Of a DNA stretch of 34,147 bases, positions 15,737 to 24,536 are shown piece after piece. Position 1 is the stretch's first letter. The number at the start of each line of letters is the position of its first letter. The position numbers were made by a program, and so were the translations under genes. The DNA comes from Planctomycetota bacterium (GTDB lineage Bacteria > Planctomycetota > Planctomycetia > Gemmatales > Gemmataceae). The stretch spans positions 1-34,147 of the forward strand of contig VGZJ01000031.1 in the NCBI GenBank assembly GCA_016872595.1. Direction: 5' to 3'. The notes beneath the pieces were generated by a model that was not told where the DNA came from, did no database searches, and was given only the letters and a program-made list of their open reading frames with translations.

Positions 15737-16474
15737 TCACACGCCGACTTCGCGGGGGGCGGCGAGGGTGTAGCGCAGGTCGTCGGGCAGTTCGCACAGC
15801 ACGCGCTCGCGGACGGCCGCGGGCAGTTCGTGCTGGAGCGCGCGGGCCGCGCCCGTCAGCACCGCTTGGAACACGTCGCCCTGATCGCAGTGGTCGAACG
15901 CGAAGTGGTCTTCCAGCATCTCGATGACCCACTCGGCGATCTCGCGGCCGGCGCGGTCGTTGGCGAGGTTCACCCCGCGGATCATCTCCGCGGTCTGCCA
16001 GTAGTAGAAGTCCGGGGGCACGGCGCGCGGCGAACTGACACCCGGCAGCGGGGCCGCGAGCAGCGGTTCCGTTTCCGGCGCGCGCTGGAGCATCTGCATG
16101 ACGAGCGCGACCAGTTCGGGCTTGTCACGGGCTTCAAGGTCCGTGTACACGTCGTCGATGCGGACGAAGCGGTTCGGCGCTTCGAGGTACGCGAGCAGGG
16201 CGGCGGCGACGTGCTTGCACCGGCTCCGGCCGCACGTCTGGCCGCGCCCGACCGGGCACGAACACCCGGCCCCGACGATCCCGCCGTCGGCCGGCTGCGC
16301 CCAGACGCGGTACGGGCGCGTGCGCGTGCCCTTGACGCACGCCTTGAGTAAGCTCCCGGAGTGGGCGCACCCGGTCACGGCCGCGCCCTCGGCGTACGGC
16401 CGGCCCTTGCCGATCTCCGAATCGCCGACCCACGCGCGAACGGCTTCGATTGTGAACAGCGGCAGTTCGTCCAC
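15737..16474 (-). CDS. SWIM zinc-finger protein
   Basis: A 245-residue protein with a SWIM finger CxCx(12)CxH: Cys71, Cys73, Cys86 and His88 (GCSCPV ... CKHVAAALLAYLE). SWIM fingers bind DNA or proteins and occur in SWI2/SNF2-associated and MuDR-type proteins; in bacteria such proteins often sit beside helicases or MoxR genes, none of which are here. The rest is predominantly helical with no recognised domain. The frame is open to 16546, but GGAGG at 16484-16488 sits 9 bases before a GTG at 16474, so MDELPLFTIEAV is the likely N-terminus. Divergent from the phospholipase D-like gene with an 84-base spacer. Confidence 0.8.
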   Translation of the reverse strand: MDELPLFTIEAVRAWVGDSEIGKGRPYAEGAAVTGCAHSGSLLKACVKGTRTRPYRVWAQPADGGIVGAGCSCPVGRGQTCGRSRCKHVAAALLAYLEAPNRFVRIDDVYTDLEARDKPELVALVMQMLQRAPETEPLLAAPLPGVSSPRAVPPDFYYWQTAEMIRGVNLANDRAGREIAEWVIEMLEDHFAFDHCDQGDVFQAVLTGAARALQHELPAAVRERVLCELPDDLRYTLAAPREVGV

Positions 16475-16483
16475 GGCTCGTGT

Positions 16484-16488
16484 CCTCC
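16484..16488 (-). promoter_or_regulatory. Ribosome-binding site that sets a GTG start
   Basis: GGAGG on the minus strand, 9 bases before GTG 16474. No comparable site precedes the upstream in-frame starts. Confidence 0.75.
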
Positions 16489-16558
16489 GGTGGGGAGTGG
16501 GAGAAACTCCCGTCAGGCGCGAACACATTCCCCGGAAAACCCGCAAACCCGGCGCACA

Positions 16559-17287
16559 ATGAACACCGACATTCTAACCCGCTTTCTTACGCAATCACTG
16601 GCCGACCGCAAGCTCTCGGGGGGCGAGAAATCGGCCCTCGCGGACTGGCTGGCCCAGAACGTGACCACCGACCAGCACCGCGGACTGGCGCGGCACGTCG
16701 CCTTCGAGGTGGCGCGCGGGGCGCTCGCCGACCCCGCCGCCGCGGGCGCGCTCGACTGGCTCGAAGACGTGATGAAAGTACTCGCGCCGCTGAGCGGCAA
16801 AGAACAGGGGGCTGACGCCCCTCGCTCGCCCATACAAGATGAGGCGTTCTTCGCGCCGGGCGAGGAGTGCCTGCACCGGATCGTACACCGGTTCGGGGCG
16901 GCGCGCCGCACGGCCGACGTGTGCGTGTTCACCATCACCGACGACCGCATCACGCGCGCGATCCTCGACGCGCACCGGCGCAAGGTGGCGGTGCGCGTCA
17001 TCGCCGACAACGAGAAGCAGCACGACGCCGGGTCCGACATCCAGAAGCTGCGCGCCGCGGGCGTCCCGGTGAAGACCGACGACATGCGCGCCGCGGCCGA
17101 CCCCGGCCTGAACGGGCACATGCACCACAAGTTCGCGGTGTTCGATGGCGCGCGGTTACTGAACGGGAGCTACAACTGGACCCGCGGCGCGGCCGACGTG
17201 AACTTCGAGAACGTCGTCGATACCGCGGACCCGAGAATGGTCGCCGCGTTCGCCGCCGAGTTCGCCCGCTTGTGGAGCCGGTTCTGA
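16559..17287 (+). CDS. Phospholipase D-like protein with one HKD motif
   Basis: A 242-residue PLD-superfamily protein. Residues about 1-80 form a helical N-terminal part (LSGGEKSALADWLAQN and following). The PLD domain covers about 95-240 with one HxKx4D motif: His189, Lys191, Asp196 (HHKFAVFD), followed by LLNGSYNWTRGA and NFENVV. One motif means the enzyme should work as a dimer, as in the mitochondrial cardiolipin hydrolase, FAM83 and Nuc nuclease types; the substrate could be phospholipid or nucleic acid. Residues 82-91 (EQGADAPRSP) are encoded by a copy of an intergenic repeat, read in frame. ATG 16559 is chosen because homology-like sequence starts there, although no good Shine-Dalgarno site is seen. 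Confidence 0.85.
   Translation: MNTDILTRFLTQSLADRKLSGGEKSALADWLAQNVTTDQHRGLARHVAFEVARGALADPAAAGALDWLEDVMKVLAPLSGKEQGADAPRSPIQDEAFFAPGEECLHRIVHRFGAARRTADVCVFTITDDRITRAILDAHRRKVAVRVIADNEKQHDAGSDIQKLRAAGVPVKTDDMRAAADPGLNGHMHHKFAVFDGARLLNGSYNWTRGAADVNFENVVDTADPRMVAAFAAEFARLWSRF
16802..16830. repeat. Intergenic repeat unit lying inside a coding region
   Basis: A 29-base copy of the GAACAGGGGGCTNACGCCCC...GCTCGCC family lies in frame within the phospholipase D-like gene and encodes the junction between its helical and PLD parts. Other copies in this window lie between genes. Confidence 0.8.
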
Positions 17288-17387
17288 GGCTCCCCACGGT
17301 AGGCCGTTGTGGTTGCTCCGGCCGCGGGGTATCCTTTCCACCATCTCGAAAACGGTTCACGGCCCGAACTCGAACGGGGGGCGGGGT

Positions 17388-17825
17388 ATGAGCGAATTCC
17401 AGGTCGTCTTTAGTGGCGTAATTGCCTACATCCTTCTCGCGCTCTACGCCGGCCTCGTTGGTTACATGACGTACATGGTCGCCAAGCACAAGACCGCGGA
17501 TTTCCCCTCGGGGATCACCATTACAGCGACGACCGTGGGGGGCCTCGTGTCCGCCTTGGTGGTTGCCCAACTCGCCACCGCGAAGCCCAACCAACCTCCG
17601 GCCCTTCCGACGCTCGAAGCGAAGGCTAAGGGCGAAAACCCCAGTTCGATCAACGTGGGACTGACGATCGCGTACATGGTAGTGTGGCTGGTGACCGGGT
17701 TGAGCGCTCTGATCGTCGGGGTGATCATCCGGTCCGGTGTGAACAAGACACTGGCCGCGATCGGGACCACTTGGCTCGGCCTAGCCGTGGCGACCGCGTA
17801 TGCGTTCTTCGGGTTGAAACCTTAG
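17388..17825 (+). CDS. Hypothetical four-helix membrane protein
   Basis: A 145-residue protein with four hydrophobic segments at about residues 6-31, 43-62, 88-112 and 118-142, and a Pro/Lys-rich loop (about 65-85) between the second and third. The ATG at 17388 is preceded by a G-rich stretch (GGGGGGCGGGG) that can serve as a ribosome-binding site. I do not recognise the family. Nothing beside it suggests a function. The gene stands alone, with a promoter for the next gene about 45 bases beyond its stop. Confidence 0.7.
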   Translation: MSEFQVVFSGVIAYILLALYAGLVGYMTYMVAKHKTADFPSGITITATTVGGLVSALVVAQLATAKPNQPPALPTLEAKAKGENPSSINVGLTIAYMVVWLVTGLSALIVGVIIRSGVNKTLAAIGTTWLGLAVATAYAFFGLKP

Positions 17826-17868
17826 CCGCCGGACGGGATCGATTCCCCACACCCGGCGGACGGCGCGG

Positions 17869-17897
17869 TTGTAGACCGCGGCCCGTCGGGCTACACT
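17869..17897 (+). promoter_or_regulatory. Candidate sigma-70 promoter
   Basis: TTGTAG (17869-17874), 17-base spacer, TACACT (17892-17897), 51 bases before the start of the propeller dehydrogenase-like gene. Confidence 0.6.
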
Positions 17898-17948
17898 TTC
17901 CACGACCGCTCGCACTCCCCACCGCTCGCACTCCCCGCCGGAGCCGCT

Positions 17949-20075
17949 ATGCCTCGTACACTTCTCGCCGTTGCCGCCGCCGCGCTCGCGGTCGGTGTTT
18001 CGCTCGTGCCGTCCGGGGCGCAGCCGCCGAAGGACGCACCCGCGGGCGAGTACGTCAACAAGGGGAGCCGCGCGGCCAGCGCGTCGGCCACGCTCGCGTC
18101 GCACAAGCTCCCGACGCTCGAAGGGAAGTGGTACTTCGCCGGGCCGTTCGACAACACCGAGCGCGCCGGGTTCGACTTCGCCTACCCGCCGGAGAAGAAG
18201 GTCGATCTGAAGGCGACCTACACCGGCAAGGGCGGCGCGAAGGTGGAGTGGAAGGAGTTGACGGGCTTCAAGCCCGGCCAGATCTATGACCTGATGGCGC
18301 TGTTCCCCAAAGCCAAGTCGGACGCCGTCGTTTACCTCTACCACTCGTTCACCTCGCCGAAGGCGTACAAGTGGCCGCTGTCGTTCGGTAGCGACGACAC
18401 GCTGAGTGTGTTCAGCAACGGGAAGCGCGTGTACCACGAGCCGCACTTCCGCCCCGCCGCGCCGGACCAAGACCGCGTCGAGATCGACGTGAAGGAGGGC
18501 GCGAACGAACTGCTCGTCAAGATTTGCCAAGAGGGGGGCGGGTGGCAGGTGTACGCCGCGCCGGAACTGCCCGCGGGCGTCGTGACCGAGACGATCCGCA
18601 AGCGCCTCGACCGCGACTTCCCGTCGCGCTCGGAGGCCGCGCTGGTCGCGCCCGCGAAGGGCGAGGACAAGCACTACAAGATGACGACGATCCCGCTCCC
18701 GGCCGATTGCGTGCTGGAAGTGGGCGGGCTGGTGTTCCGGCCCGACGGCAAACTGCTCGCCTGCACGCGCCGCGGCGAGGTCTGGCTGATCCACAACCCG
18801 ATGGCGGACAACCCGGCCGACGTGAAGATGACCAAGTTCGCCACCGGGTTGCACGAGGCGCTGGGCCTGTACTGCGACACCAACAACGTCGTGTACGCGG
18901 TGCAGCGCGCGGAGCTGACGAAGCTCGTCGATAACGATGGCGACGGCCGGGCCGACGAGTACACGACGGTGTGCGACAAGTGGGGCGTGAGCGGCGACTA
19001 CCACGAGTTCGCCTTCGGCCCGGCCCGCGACAAGCAGGGCAACTTCTTCATCTCGCTGAACGTCGGGTTCGGCGGCGGGCACCAAGCGAAGGCCGCGTGG
19101 CGCGGCTGGTGCGTGAAGGTCTCGCCGGACGGCAAGATGGAGCCGTTCGCCTACGGCCTGCGCTCGCCCAACGGCATCAACTTCTCGCCCGACGGCGACC
19201 TGTTCTACTGCGACAATCAGGGCGAGTGGGTCGTCACCAACAAGATGCACCACCTGAAAAAGGGCGTGTTTGTCGGCCACCAAGCCGGGCTGCGCTGGGT
19301 GAAGGACTCTCAGTTCGCCGGGAAGGTGCCGGACAAGGTCGCCAGCGGGATGCGGTACGACGGCGTCGATAAGCAGGGCAAGCAGACGGGCACCTACCCG
19401 GACCTCAGCCCGCCGTGCATCTGGTTCCCCTACGGGCGCATGGGCAAGTCGGTGACGGAACCCGTTTGGGACACGACGAAGGGCAAGTTCGGCCCGTTCG
19501 CGGGCCAGTGCTTCGTGGGCGACCAGACGAACAGTGTCATCATGCGGGTGGCGCTGGAGAAGGTGCAGGGCGAGTTCCAAGGGGCGTGCTTCCCGTTCCG
19601 CGCGGGGTTCCAGTGCGGGGTGAACCGCCTCGCGTTCGCCCCGGACGGCAGCGTCTTCGCCGGCCAGACCAACCGCGGGTGGGGGTCGAGCGGCGGCAAG
19701 CCCTTCGGCCTGCAGCGCCTCGCGTACACCGGCACGGAGCCGTTCGAGGTTCACCACGTTTCGCTGAAGAAGGACGGCTTCGAGCTCACGTTCACGAAGC
19801 CCATCGACGCGGACACGGTGGGCAAGAAGCCGGTGTCGGTCAGTTCGTTCACCTACGTCTACGAGAGCCGCTACGGTGGCCCGGAGGTGGACACCCGCGC
19901 CGAACCCGTGGGCGCGGCGACCCTTTCGGACGACGGCAAGACGCTGTTCGTGCCGGTCGAGAACCTGCGCAAGGGCCGCGTGTACGAGTTCCGCATCGAC
20001 GGCCCGAAGACCAAGGACGGCGAAAGCCCCCTCCACGCCGAGGCGTACTACACGCTCAACTACTTGGCGAAGTGA
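17949..20075 (+). CDS. Secreted beta-propeller dehydrogenase-like protein
   Basis: A 708-residue exported protein with a signal peptide (about 1-24, ending PSGAQ). Residues about 55-210 form a beta-sandwich-like region with FSNGKRVYHEPHF. Residues about 240-590 contain repeated GLVFRPDGKLLAC-type, GINFSPDGDLFYCDNQGEW and VNRLAFAPDGSVFAGQ blades, resembling the sorbosone/glucose dehydrogenase-type propeller of planctomycete 'membrane-bound dehydrogenase' proteins. A short EF-hand-like DNDGDGRADEY loop is present. Unlike many relatives it lacks a C-terminal CxxCH cytochrome c domain, so electron transfer, if any, must use another partner. The C-terminus (about 595-700) looks like an Ig-like domain. 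The substrate is unknown. A promoter lies just upstream. Confidence 0.7.
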   Translation: MPRTLLAVAAAALAVGVSLVPSGAQPPKDAPAGEYVNKGSRAASASATLASHKLPTLEGKWYFAGPFDNTERAGFDFAYPPEKKVDLKATYTGKGGAKVEWKELTGFKPGQIYDLMALFPKAKSDAVVYLYHSFTSPKAYKWPLSFGSDDTLSVFSNGKRVYHEPHFRPAAPDQDRVEIDVKEGANELLVKICQEGGGWQVYAAPELPAGVVTETIRKRLDRDFPSRSEAALVAPAKGEDKHYKMTTIPLPADCVLEVGGLVFRPDGKLLACTRRGEVWLIHNPMADNPADVKMTKFATGLHEALGLYCDTNNVVYAVQRAELTKLVDNDGDGRADEYTTVCDKWGVSGDYHEFAFGPARDKQGNFFISLNVGFGGGHQAKAAWRGWCVKVSPDGKMEPFAYGLRSPNGINFSPDGDLFYCDNQGEWVVTNKMHHLKKGVFVGHQAGLRWVKDSQFAGKVPDKVASGMRYDGVDKQGKQTGTYPDLSPPCIWFPYGRMGKSVTEPVWDTTKGKFGPFAGQCFVGDQTNSVIMRVALEKVQGEFQGACFPFRAGFQCGVNRLAFAPDGSVFAGQTNRGWGSSGGKPFGLQRLAYTGTEPFEVHHVSLKKDGFELTFTKPIDADTVGKKPVSVSSFTYVYESRYGGPEVDTRAEPVGAATLSDDGKTLFVPVENLRKGRVYEFRIDGPKTKDGESPLHAEAYYTLNYLAK

Positions 20076-20124
20076 GCGCGAATCGTGGCCCGAAGGCGTG
20101 GTATCATGCCTGTGGAGGTGAGCC

Positions 20125-20883
20125 GTGCCGATGCACGACTGGACGACGGTGCCCGATGGTATCTTCCACGCCTTCCACCACTCGTGGATCGAGGAAATCG
20201 GGCGCACGTTGAACGCGGGTCTGCTGCCGCGCACACTGTACGCTTTGCCGGAGCAGGTGGCCGGCGGGTTCGGGCCGGACGTGCTGGCGCTGCAAGCCGA
20301 TCACGACGACGATTCGCCGACCGCGCCTTCGGGCGGAGGGGTGGCGACGGCGATGCGCGCCCTTCAGCCGCGCACGGTGAGCAAGATCACGACGCAGACC
20401 GAGGGCGAGTTCTACCGGCGGAAGAAGAGCGCGATCGCGATTCGGCACGTCAGCGGGGATCGCGTCGTCGCGATGATCGAGATCGTTTCGCCGGGCAACA
20501 AGGCCAGCAAGAACGGCGCGCGAGCCTTCGTGAACAAGGCGTGCGAACTGCTCGAAGCCCGCATTCACCTGCTGATCGTCGACCCGTTCCCGCCCGGCCC
20601 GCGCGACCCCGGCGGCGTCCACGACCTCATCTGGAACGAGATCACCGACACCGAGTTCCGCCCGCCCGCGGGCAAACCGCTCACGCTCGTCGCCTATGAA
20701 TCGGACCTCGTGACGCGGGCCTACCTCCAGAACGTCGGCGTCGGCGACGCGCTGCCCGACATGGAACTGTTCCTCGAACCGAACGGCTGCGTGATGGTGC
20801 CGCTGGAAGCGACCTACACCGCCGCGTTCGCGGCCCAACCCCGCCGCTGGCGCGACGTATTGCAGCCGCCGCCGAAGGGGTGA
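20125..20883 (+). CDS. DUF4058-like protein
   Basis: A 252-residue cytoplasmic protein beginning MPMHDWTTVPDGIFHAFHHSWIEE in overlapping short blocks that are typical of a family annotated as DUF4058 in planctomycetes and cyanobacteria. Function is unknown. The central part IRHVSGDRVVAMIEIVSPGNK has a Glu followed several residues later by Lys, reminiscent of the PD-(D/E)XK nuclease core shared with Uma2 proteins; this likeness is my inference. The GTG start at 20125 lies 5-6 bases after GGAGGTG (20114-20120); the ATG at 20131 is an alternative that would remove two residues. It follows the dehydrogenase-like gene by 49 bases and may be co-transcribed. Confidence 0.75.
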   Translation: MPMHDWTTVPDGIFHAFHHSWIEEIGRTLNAGLLPRTLYALPEQVAGGFGPDVLALQADHDDDSPTAPSGGGVATAMRALQPRTVSKITTQTEGEFYRRKKSAIAIRHVSGDRVVAMIEIVSPGNKASKNGARAFVNKACELLEARIHLLIVDPFPPGPRDPGGVHDLIWNEITDTEFRPPAGKPLTLVAYESDLVTRAYLQNVGVGDALPDMELFLEPNGCVMVPLEATYTAAFAAQPRRWRDVLQPPPKG

Positions 20884-20892
20884 GCGGCGCGC

Positions 20893-21216
20893 TCATACGC
20901 CGCGCGGCCCCGCGTCTTGCTCGAAGCGCTCGCGGTAGTGCTCCATTCGGAACATCGGGTAGCGGTCGCAGAACCGCTGGTGTTCGTCCCAGAAGTACTC
21001 TTCGTCGAACCCGTCGAAGTCGTTCGCGGAGAACGACGCGAGGTTGTGGAGCCAATCGGCGATCACGCCGACGCGCTGGATGCGTGACGCGGCCAGTTGG
21101 GACTGAGACGGTCCCTTGGTCGGCGGTTCCGCTTCCGCGGCCCAGTACACCAAACGAATGTCGATCAGCGCGTAGTACAACAACGAGCGATACGCACGCT
21201 TCCGCTGGTCGTTCAT
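20893..21216 (-). CDS. Small hypothetical protein
   Basis: A 107-residue protein, MNDQRKRAYRSLLYYALIDIR at its start (21 residues described here in two parts: MNDQRKRAYR, then SLLYYALIDIR). It is mostly helical and rich in aromatic residues towards the end (DGFDEEYFWDEHQRF). GGAGG lies just upstream of ATG 21214-21216. The frame is open further upstream, but that part is the repeat unit at 21236-21294 and is unlikely to be coding. Function unknown. It converges with the DUF4058-type gene, only 9 bases apart. Confidence 0.65.
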   Translation of the reverse strand: MNDQRKRAYRSLLYYALIDIRLVYWAAEAEPPTKGPSQSQLAASRIQRVGVIADWLHNLASFSANDFDGFDEEYFWDEHQRFCDRYPMFRMEHYRERFEQDAGPRGV

Positions 21217-21235
21217 GAGTGCAGCCTCCGGTTCT

Positions 21236-21294
21236 CGAACAGGGGGCTTACGCCTCCCGCTCGCCAAGGACGGGCTTACGTCCCCATTCGCCAA
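21236..21294. repeat. Two tandem units of the GGGCTTACG repeat family
   Basis: A good copy (21236-21265) and a degenerate copy (21267-21294) of the recurrent spacer unit, located between divergent genes, upstream of the DUF1549 promoter. Confidence 0.75.
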
Positions 21295-21311
21295 GACGTC
21301 GAAAATACGCT

Positions 21312-21340
21312 CTGGCATTCGGCCCGCGTCAGATTATACT
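21312..21340 (+). promoter_or_regulatory. Candidate promoter of the DUF1549 gene
   Basis: CTGGCA (21312-21317), 17-base spacer, TATACT (21335-21340). The ATG at 21422 lies 80 bases downstream. Confidence 0.55.
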
Positions 21341-21421
21341 TGGGTGAAGTTGCCCGCCCTGCCGATAGCTCTCCCACCCGCCGGGCCGAAGCGCCTACCC
21401 GCCTTGTCAGGAGCACCCTTC

Positions 21422-23044
21422 ATGCGGCTCCGTTTGCTGCTCGCCGTCGTCGCGATTGCGTGCGCCGCGCCGTTCGGCCGCGCCGCCGAGGTGCCGCCCG
21501 CGAGCGTGCCGGTCGAGAAGGCGATCGATCAACTCATTGATGCCTCCATCGCCGACGCCGGCGCGACCCCCGCGGCGCAGGCCGACGACGCGACCATCAT
21601 CCGCCGGCTCACGCTCGATCTGGTCGGCCGCATCCCGACCAGCGGCGAGGTCGAGGCCTATGTGAAGTCGAGCGACCCGAACAAGCGCGCGAAACTCGTG
21701 GACCGGCTCATCGCGTCGCCGGGGTTCGTGCGCCATCAGGCCGCGCTGTTCGAGATCATGCTGAACCCCGAGGGCGACCGGCGCGGCTCGGGCGCGCTGC
21801 GCACCTACCTCGCGGACGCGCTCCACGAGAACCGCCCGTGGGACCAAATGTTCCGCGAGATGATTCTCCCCAACGAGTCCGACGCGAAGCTGAAGGGCGC
21901 GGCCGACTTCCTCCGCGGGCGCATCTCCGACGCCGACAAGCTGACGAACGACGTGAGCGTCGCGTTCTTCGGCGTGAACGTGAGCTGCGCCCAGTGCCAC
22001 AACCACCCGAACGTGAAGGATTGGACGCAAGATCACTTCTACGGCATGAAGGCGTTCCTCGCCCGCACCTTCGACAACGGCGGGTTCCTCGGCGAGCGCG
22101 GCTACGGCGTCATCAAGTACAAGCCGACCAAAGGCCCGGAGCGCGTCGCCAAGATGATGTTCCTGACGGGGGCGACCGTCGAAGACGCGAACGCCAAGGA
22201 GCCGACCGCCGCGGAGCAGAAGGCCGAGAAGGAGGCGCTGGACAAGGCGAAGGCCGCGAAGACCGCGCCGCCCGCGCCCAAGTTCAGCGGCCGGCAGGAA
22301 CTGGTAAAGGTCGCGCTGAAGGGCGAGAACGCCGACTTCTTCGCGCGCAGCATCAGCAACCGCATGTGGCACCGCTTCTTCGGCGGCGGCCTCGTGAGTC
22401 CGCTCGACCAGATGCACGCCGAGAACGAGCCGACGCACCCGGACTTGCTCGCGTGGCTGGCGCGCGACACCGCGGCCCACAAGTATGACCTCCAGCGCCT
22501 GATCCGCGGCATCGTGATGAGCAAGGCGTACTCGCGCAGCAGCCAGTACGACTCCGAGAACCGGCCCAGCAACAAGCTGTTCGCGGTCGCGCGGCTCAAG
22601 CCCATGACCCCGCAACAGCTCTCGACCGCGCTCCGCATCGCCGCCACCGACCCCGCGAGCTTCGACACCCTGAAGCCGGACGAGTTCGAGAAGCGCATCG
22701 AGCAGATCGAAATCGTTGCGCGCGGGTTCGCGAGCCTGATCGCGCAGCCGACGGACAACTTCCAGATCGGCGTGGGCGAAGCCCTGCTGTTCAGCAACGG
22801 CGACCGCGTGCTGCGCGAGGTCCTGACCGACGGCGCGGGCACCGTGCTCGGCCGCGTGAAGACCATGCCGCCGAAGGACGCGGTCGAACTGCTGGTGAAG
22901 ACCGCCTACGGCCGCCCCGCGACCGCCGACGAATCAAAGGCGCTCGTGGCCTACGTCGAGAAGCGCAAGGGCCGAGAGGCCGACGCCTACAAGCAAGTGC
23001 TGTGGGCGCTGGTCACGGGCACGGAGTTCCGGTTCAGCTATTAG
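21422..23044 (+). CDS. DUF1549/DUF1553 protein with CxxCH motif (planctomycete cytochrome-like)
   Basis: A 540-residue exported protein with signal peptide (1-22). Residues about 30-245 form the DUF1549 domain (ATIIRRLTLDLVGRIPTSGEV, LVDRLIASPGFVRHQA) and about 340-535 the DUF1553 domain (FFARSISNRMWHRFFGGGLV, RGIVMSKAYSRSSQY, TAYGRPATADE). A single CAQCH (Cys189, Cys192, His193) could bind a c-type haem or metal. An Ala/Lys/Glu-rich linker (about 255-295) joins the domains. Function is unknown, but this family is greatly expanded in planctomycetes and nearly always paired with a DUF1501 gene, as here. AGGAG precedes ATG 21422; the upstream extension of the frame lacks support. Confidence 0.92.
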   Translation: MRLRLLLAVVAIACAAPFGRAAEVPPASVPVEKAIDQLIDASIADAGATPAAQADDATIIRRLTLDLVGRIPTSGEVEAYVKSSDPNKRAKLVDRLIASPGFVRHQAALFEIMLNPEGDRRGSGALRTYLADALHENRPWDQMFREMILPNESDAKLKGAADFLRGRISDADKLTNDVSVAFFGVNVSCAQCHNHPNVKDWTQDHFYGMKAFLARTFDNGGFLGERGYGVIKYKPTKGPERVAKMMFLTGATVEDANAKEPTAAEQKAEKEALDKAKAAKTAPPAPKFSGRQELVKVALKGENADFFARSISNRMWHRFFGGGLVSPLDQMHAENEPTHPDLLAWLARDTAAHKYDLQRLIRGIVMSKAYSRSSQYDSENRPSNKLFAVARLKPMTPQQLSTALRIAATDPASFDTLKPDEFEKRIEQIEIVARGFASLIAQPTDNFQIGVGEALLFSNGDRVLREVLTDGAGTVLGRVKTMPPKDAVELLVKTAYGRPATADESKALVAYVEKRKGREADAYKQVLWALVTGTEFRFSY

Positions 23045-23124
23045 GGCGAACCCCGACCGCAAGGTCGGAAGTGCTCTCTCAACACCCTGCTGAAACACCC
23101 CCGACCTTGCGGTCGGGGTTCGCC
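23045..23124. repeat. 24-bp perfect inverted repeat between DUF1549 and DUF1501 genes
   Basis: Arms 23045-23068 and 23101-23124 are perfect reverse complements. The left arm begins directly after the stop codon, and the right arm ends 19 bases before the DUF1501 start. The left arm also contains a short self-pairing CCGACC..GGTCGG. Confidence 0.92.
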
Positions 23125-23143
23125 AAACTCAGGAGCCGCTGCC

Positions 23144-24445
23144 ATGCCTCGTAACACGTTCTGCGGGTCCGCCGCTCACGCCATCGACCGCCGCGCCCTG
23201 TTGGGCGGGGCGCTCGCGGGCGCGGCCCTCGCGTCCGACATGACCGCGCTCAACGCGCTCGCCGCGCCAGACGTGAACAAGGCGCTGAAGAAGAAGCAGA
23301 AGCGCGTGATTCTGCTGTGGCTCGCGGGCGGCGCGTCGCAGCTCGAAACGTGGGACCCGAAGCCGGGCGCGACCACCGGCGGGCCGTTCCGCTCCATCCA
23401 GACCGACGTGCCCGGCCTGCGCATCTCCGAACTGATGCCCAAGATGGCCGCGCGCATGAAAACCACCTGCGTGATCCGCGGGCTGAACACCCGCAACGGC
23501 GACCACGGCAGCGCCGCCCTCACGATGATGCGCGGCCGGCGCGACGAGGCCGCACTGCGGTACCCCGACCTCGGCGCGGTCGTGGCCCGCGAGTTCGGCC
23601 TGACGGAAAGCAAGGTGCCCGATTACGTCACCTTCTACACGCAGACCGAAGGGCGCAGTATGGCCCCCGGCGCGTCCGGGTTCCTCGGCGCGCGCTACGC
23701 CCCGATGGAGCTGACGACGAACAACTACCCGGAGTTCATCAAGAAGCTCGACGGCATCACCGACCTCGACCACCTCGAGCGCGCCGACCTGCGCAACGTG
23801 CTGGGCAAGGGCTTCGAGAAGGGCCGCAGTTCCGACACGCTGAACAGCCAGAACGAGGCCTACCAGCGGGTGCGCGGGATCATGGCGAGCGAGAAGTTGT
23901 TCGACGTGACGCAGGAGCCGCAGAAGGTGCGTGACCGCTACGGCCCGACGCAGTTCGCGGAGCAAACGCTGATCGCGCGCCGGCTGGTCGAAGCGGGCGT
24001 GCCGTTCGTCCGCGTCGGCCGCGCGTGGTGGGACAGCCACGGCCAGAACTTCGAGACGCACCAAGAAATGGTGCCCGAACTGGACCACGTCATGGCGACG
24101 CTGCTCGACGACCTCGGCGAGCGCGGGCTGCTGGACGACGTGATGGTGATGACGCTCGCGGAGTTCGGCCGCACGCCGAGCATCAACGCCAGCCTCGGCC
24201 GCGACCACTTCGCGAGCGCGTGGAGCTGCACCATCAGCGGCGCGGGCATCAAGCGCGGCTCGGTGTACGGTAAGAGCGACCCGAAGGGCAACACCGTGGT
24301 GGCGGAGGAAGTGGACGCGGGCAGCCTGTTCGCGACGGTGTACAGCGCGCTGGGCCTCGACCCGCACAAGAACTACTACGTCGGCAGCCGCCCGATCCCG
24401 CTGGTCAACCCCGGCGTCGAACCGATCAAGGCGCTGGTGAGCTAA
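23144..24445 (+). CDS. DUF1501 protein, sulfatase-like fold, Tat-type signal
   Basis: A 433-residue protein of the DUF1501 family, distantly related to the alkaline phosphatase/sulfatase fold. The N-terminus carries an RR pair (IDRRALLGGALAGAALA) like a twin-arginine export signal, which suggests a folded, cofactor- or metal-containing exported protein. The family core is seen in VILLWLAGGASQLETWDPKP, ISELMPKMAARM, VIRGLNTRNGDHG and VMTLAEFGRTPSIN. The enzymatic reaction is not established. It follows the DUF1549 gene in the same direction; together they are a standard planctomycete pair, probably a two-component surface or periplasmic system. Confidence 0.92.
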   Translation: MPRNTFCGSAAHAIDRRALLGGALAGAALASDMTALNALAAPDVNKALKKKQKRVILLWLAGGASQLETWDPKPGATTGGPFRSIQTDVPGLRISELMPKMAARMKTTCVIRGLNTRNGDHGSAALTMMRGRRDEAALRYPDLGAVVAREFGLTESKVPDYVTFYTQTEGRSMAPGASGFLGARYAPMELTTNNYPEFIKKLDGITDLDHLERADLRNVLGKGFEKGRSSDTLNSQNEAYQRVRGIMASEKLFDVTQEPQKVRDRYGPTQFAEQTLIARRLVEAGVPFVRVGRAWWDSHGQNFETHQEMVPELDHVMATLLDDLGERGLLDDVMVMTLAEFGRTPSINASLGRDHFASAWSCTISGAGIKRGSVYGKSDPKGNTVVAEEVDAGSLFATVYSALGLDPHKNYYVGSRPIPLVNPGVEPIKALVS

Positions 24446-24453
24446 TAAGGGTC

Positions 24454-24490
24454 AGCCGCAGGTGAGCAACTTACGCGCTCGCCTGCGGCT
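24454..24490. repeat. Degenerate hairpin of the AGCCGCAGG family
   Basis: 14-base arms 24454-24467 and 24477-24490 pair with one G-T position. It is a shortened copy of the repeat at 13925-14000 and lies between the DUF1501 and WD40 genes. Confidence 0.75.
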
Positions 24491-24536
24491 CGCGGCTAAC
24501 GAAACATCCACCCACCACACTACCCACATCAACTCC

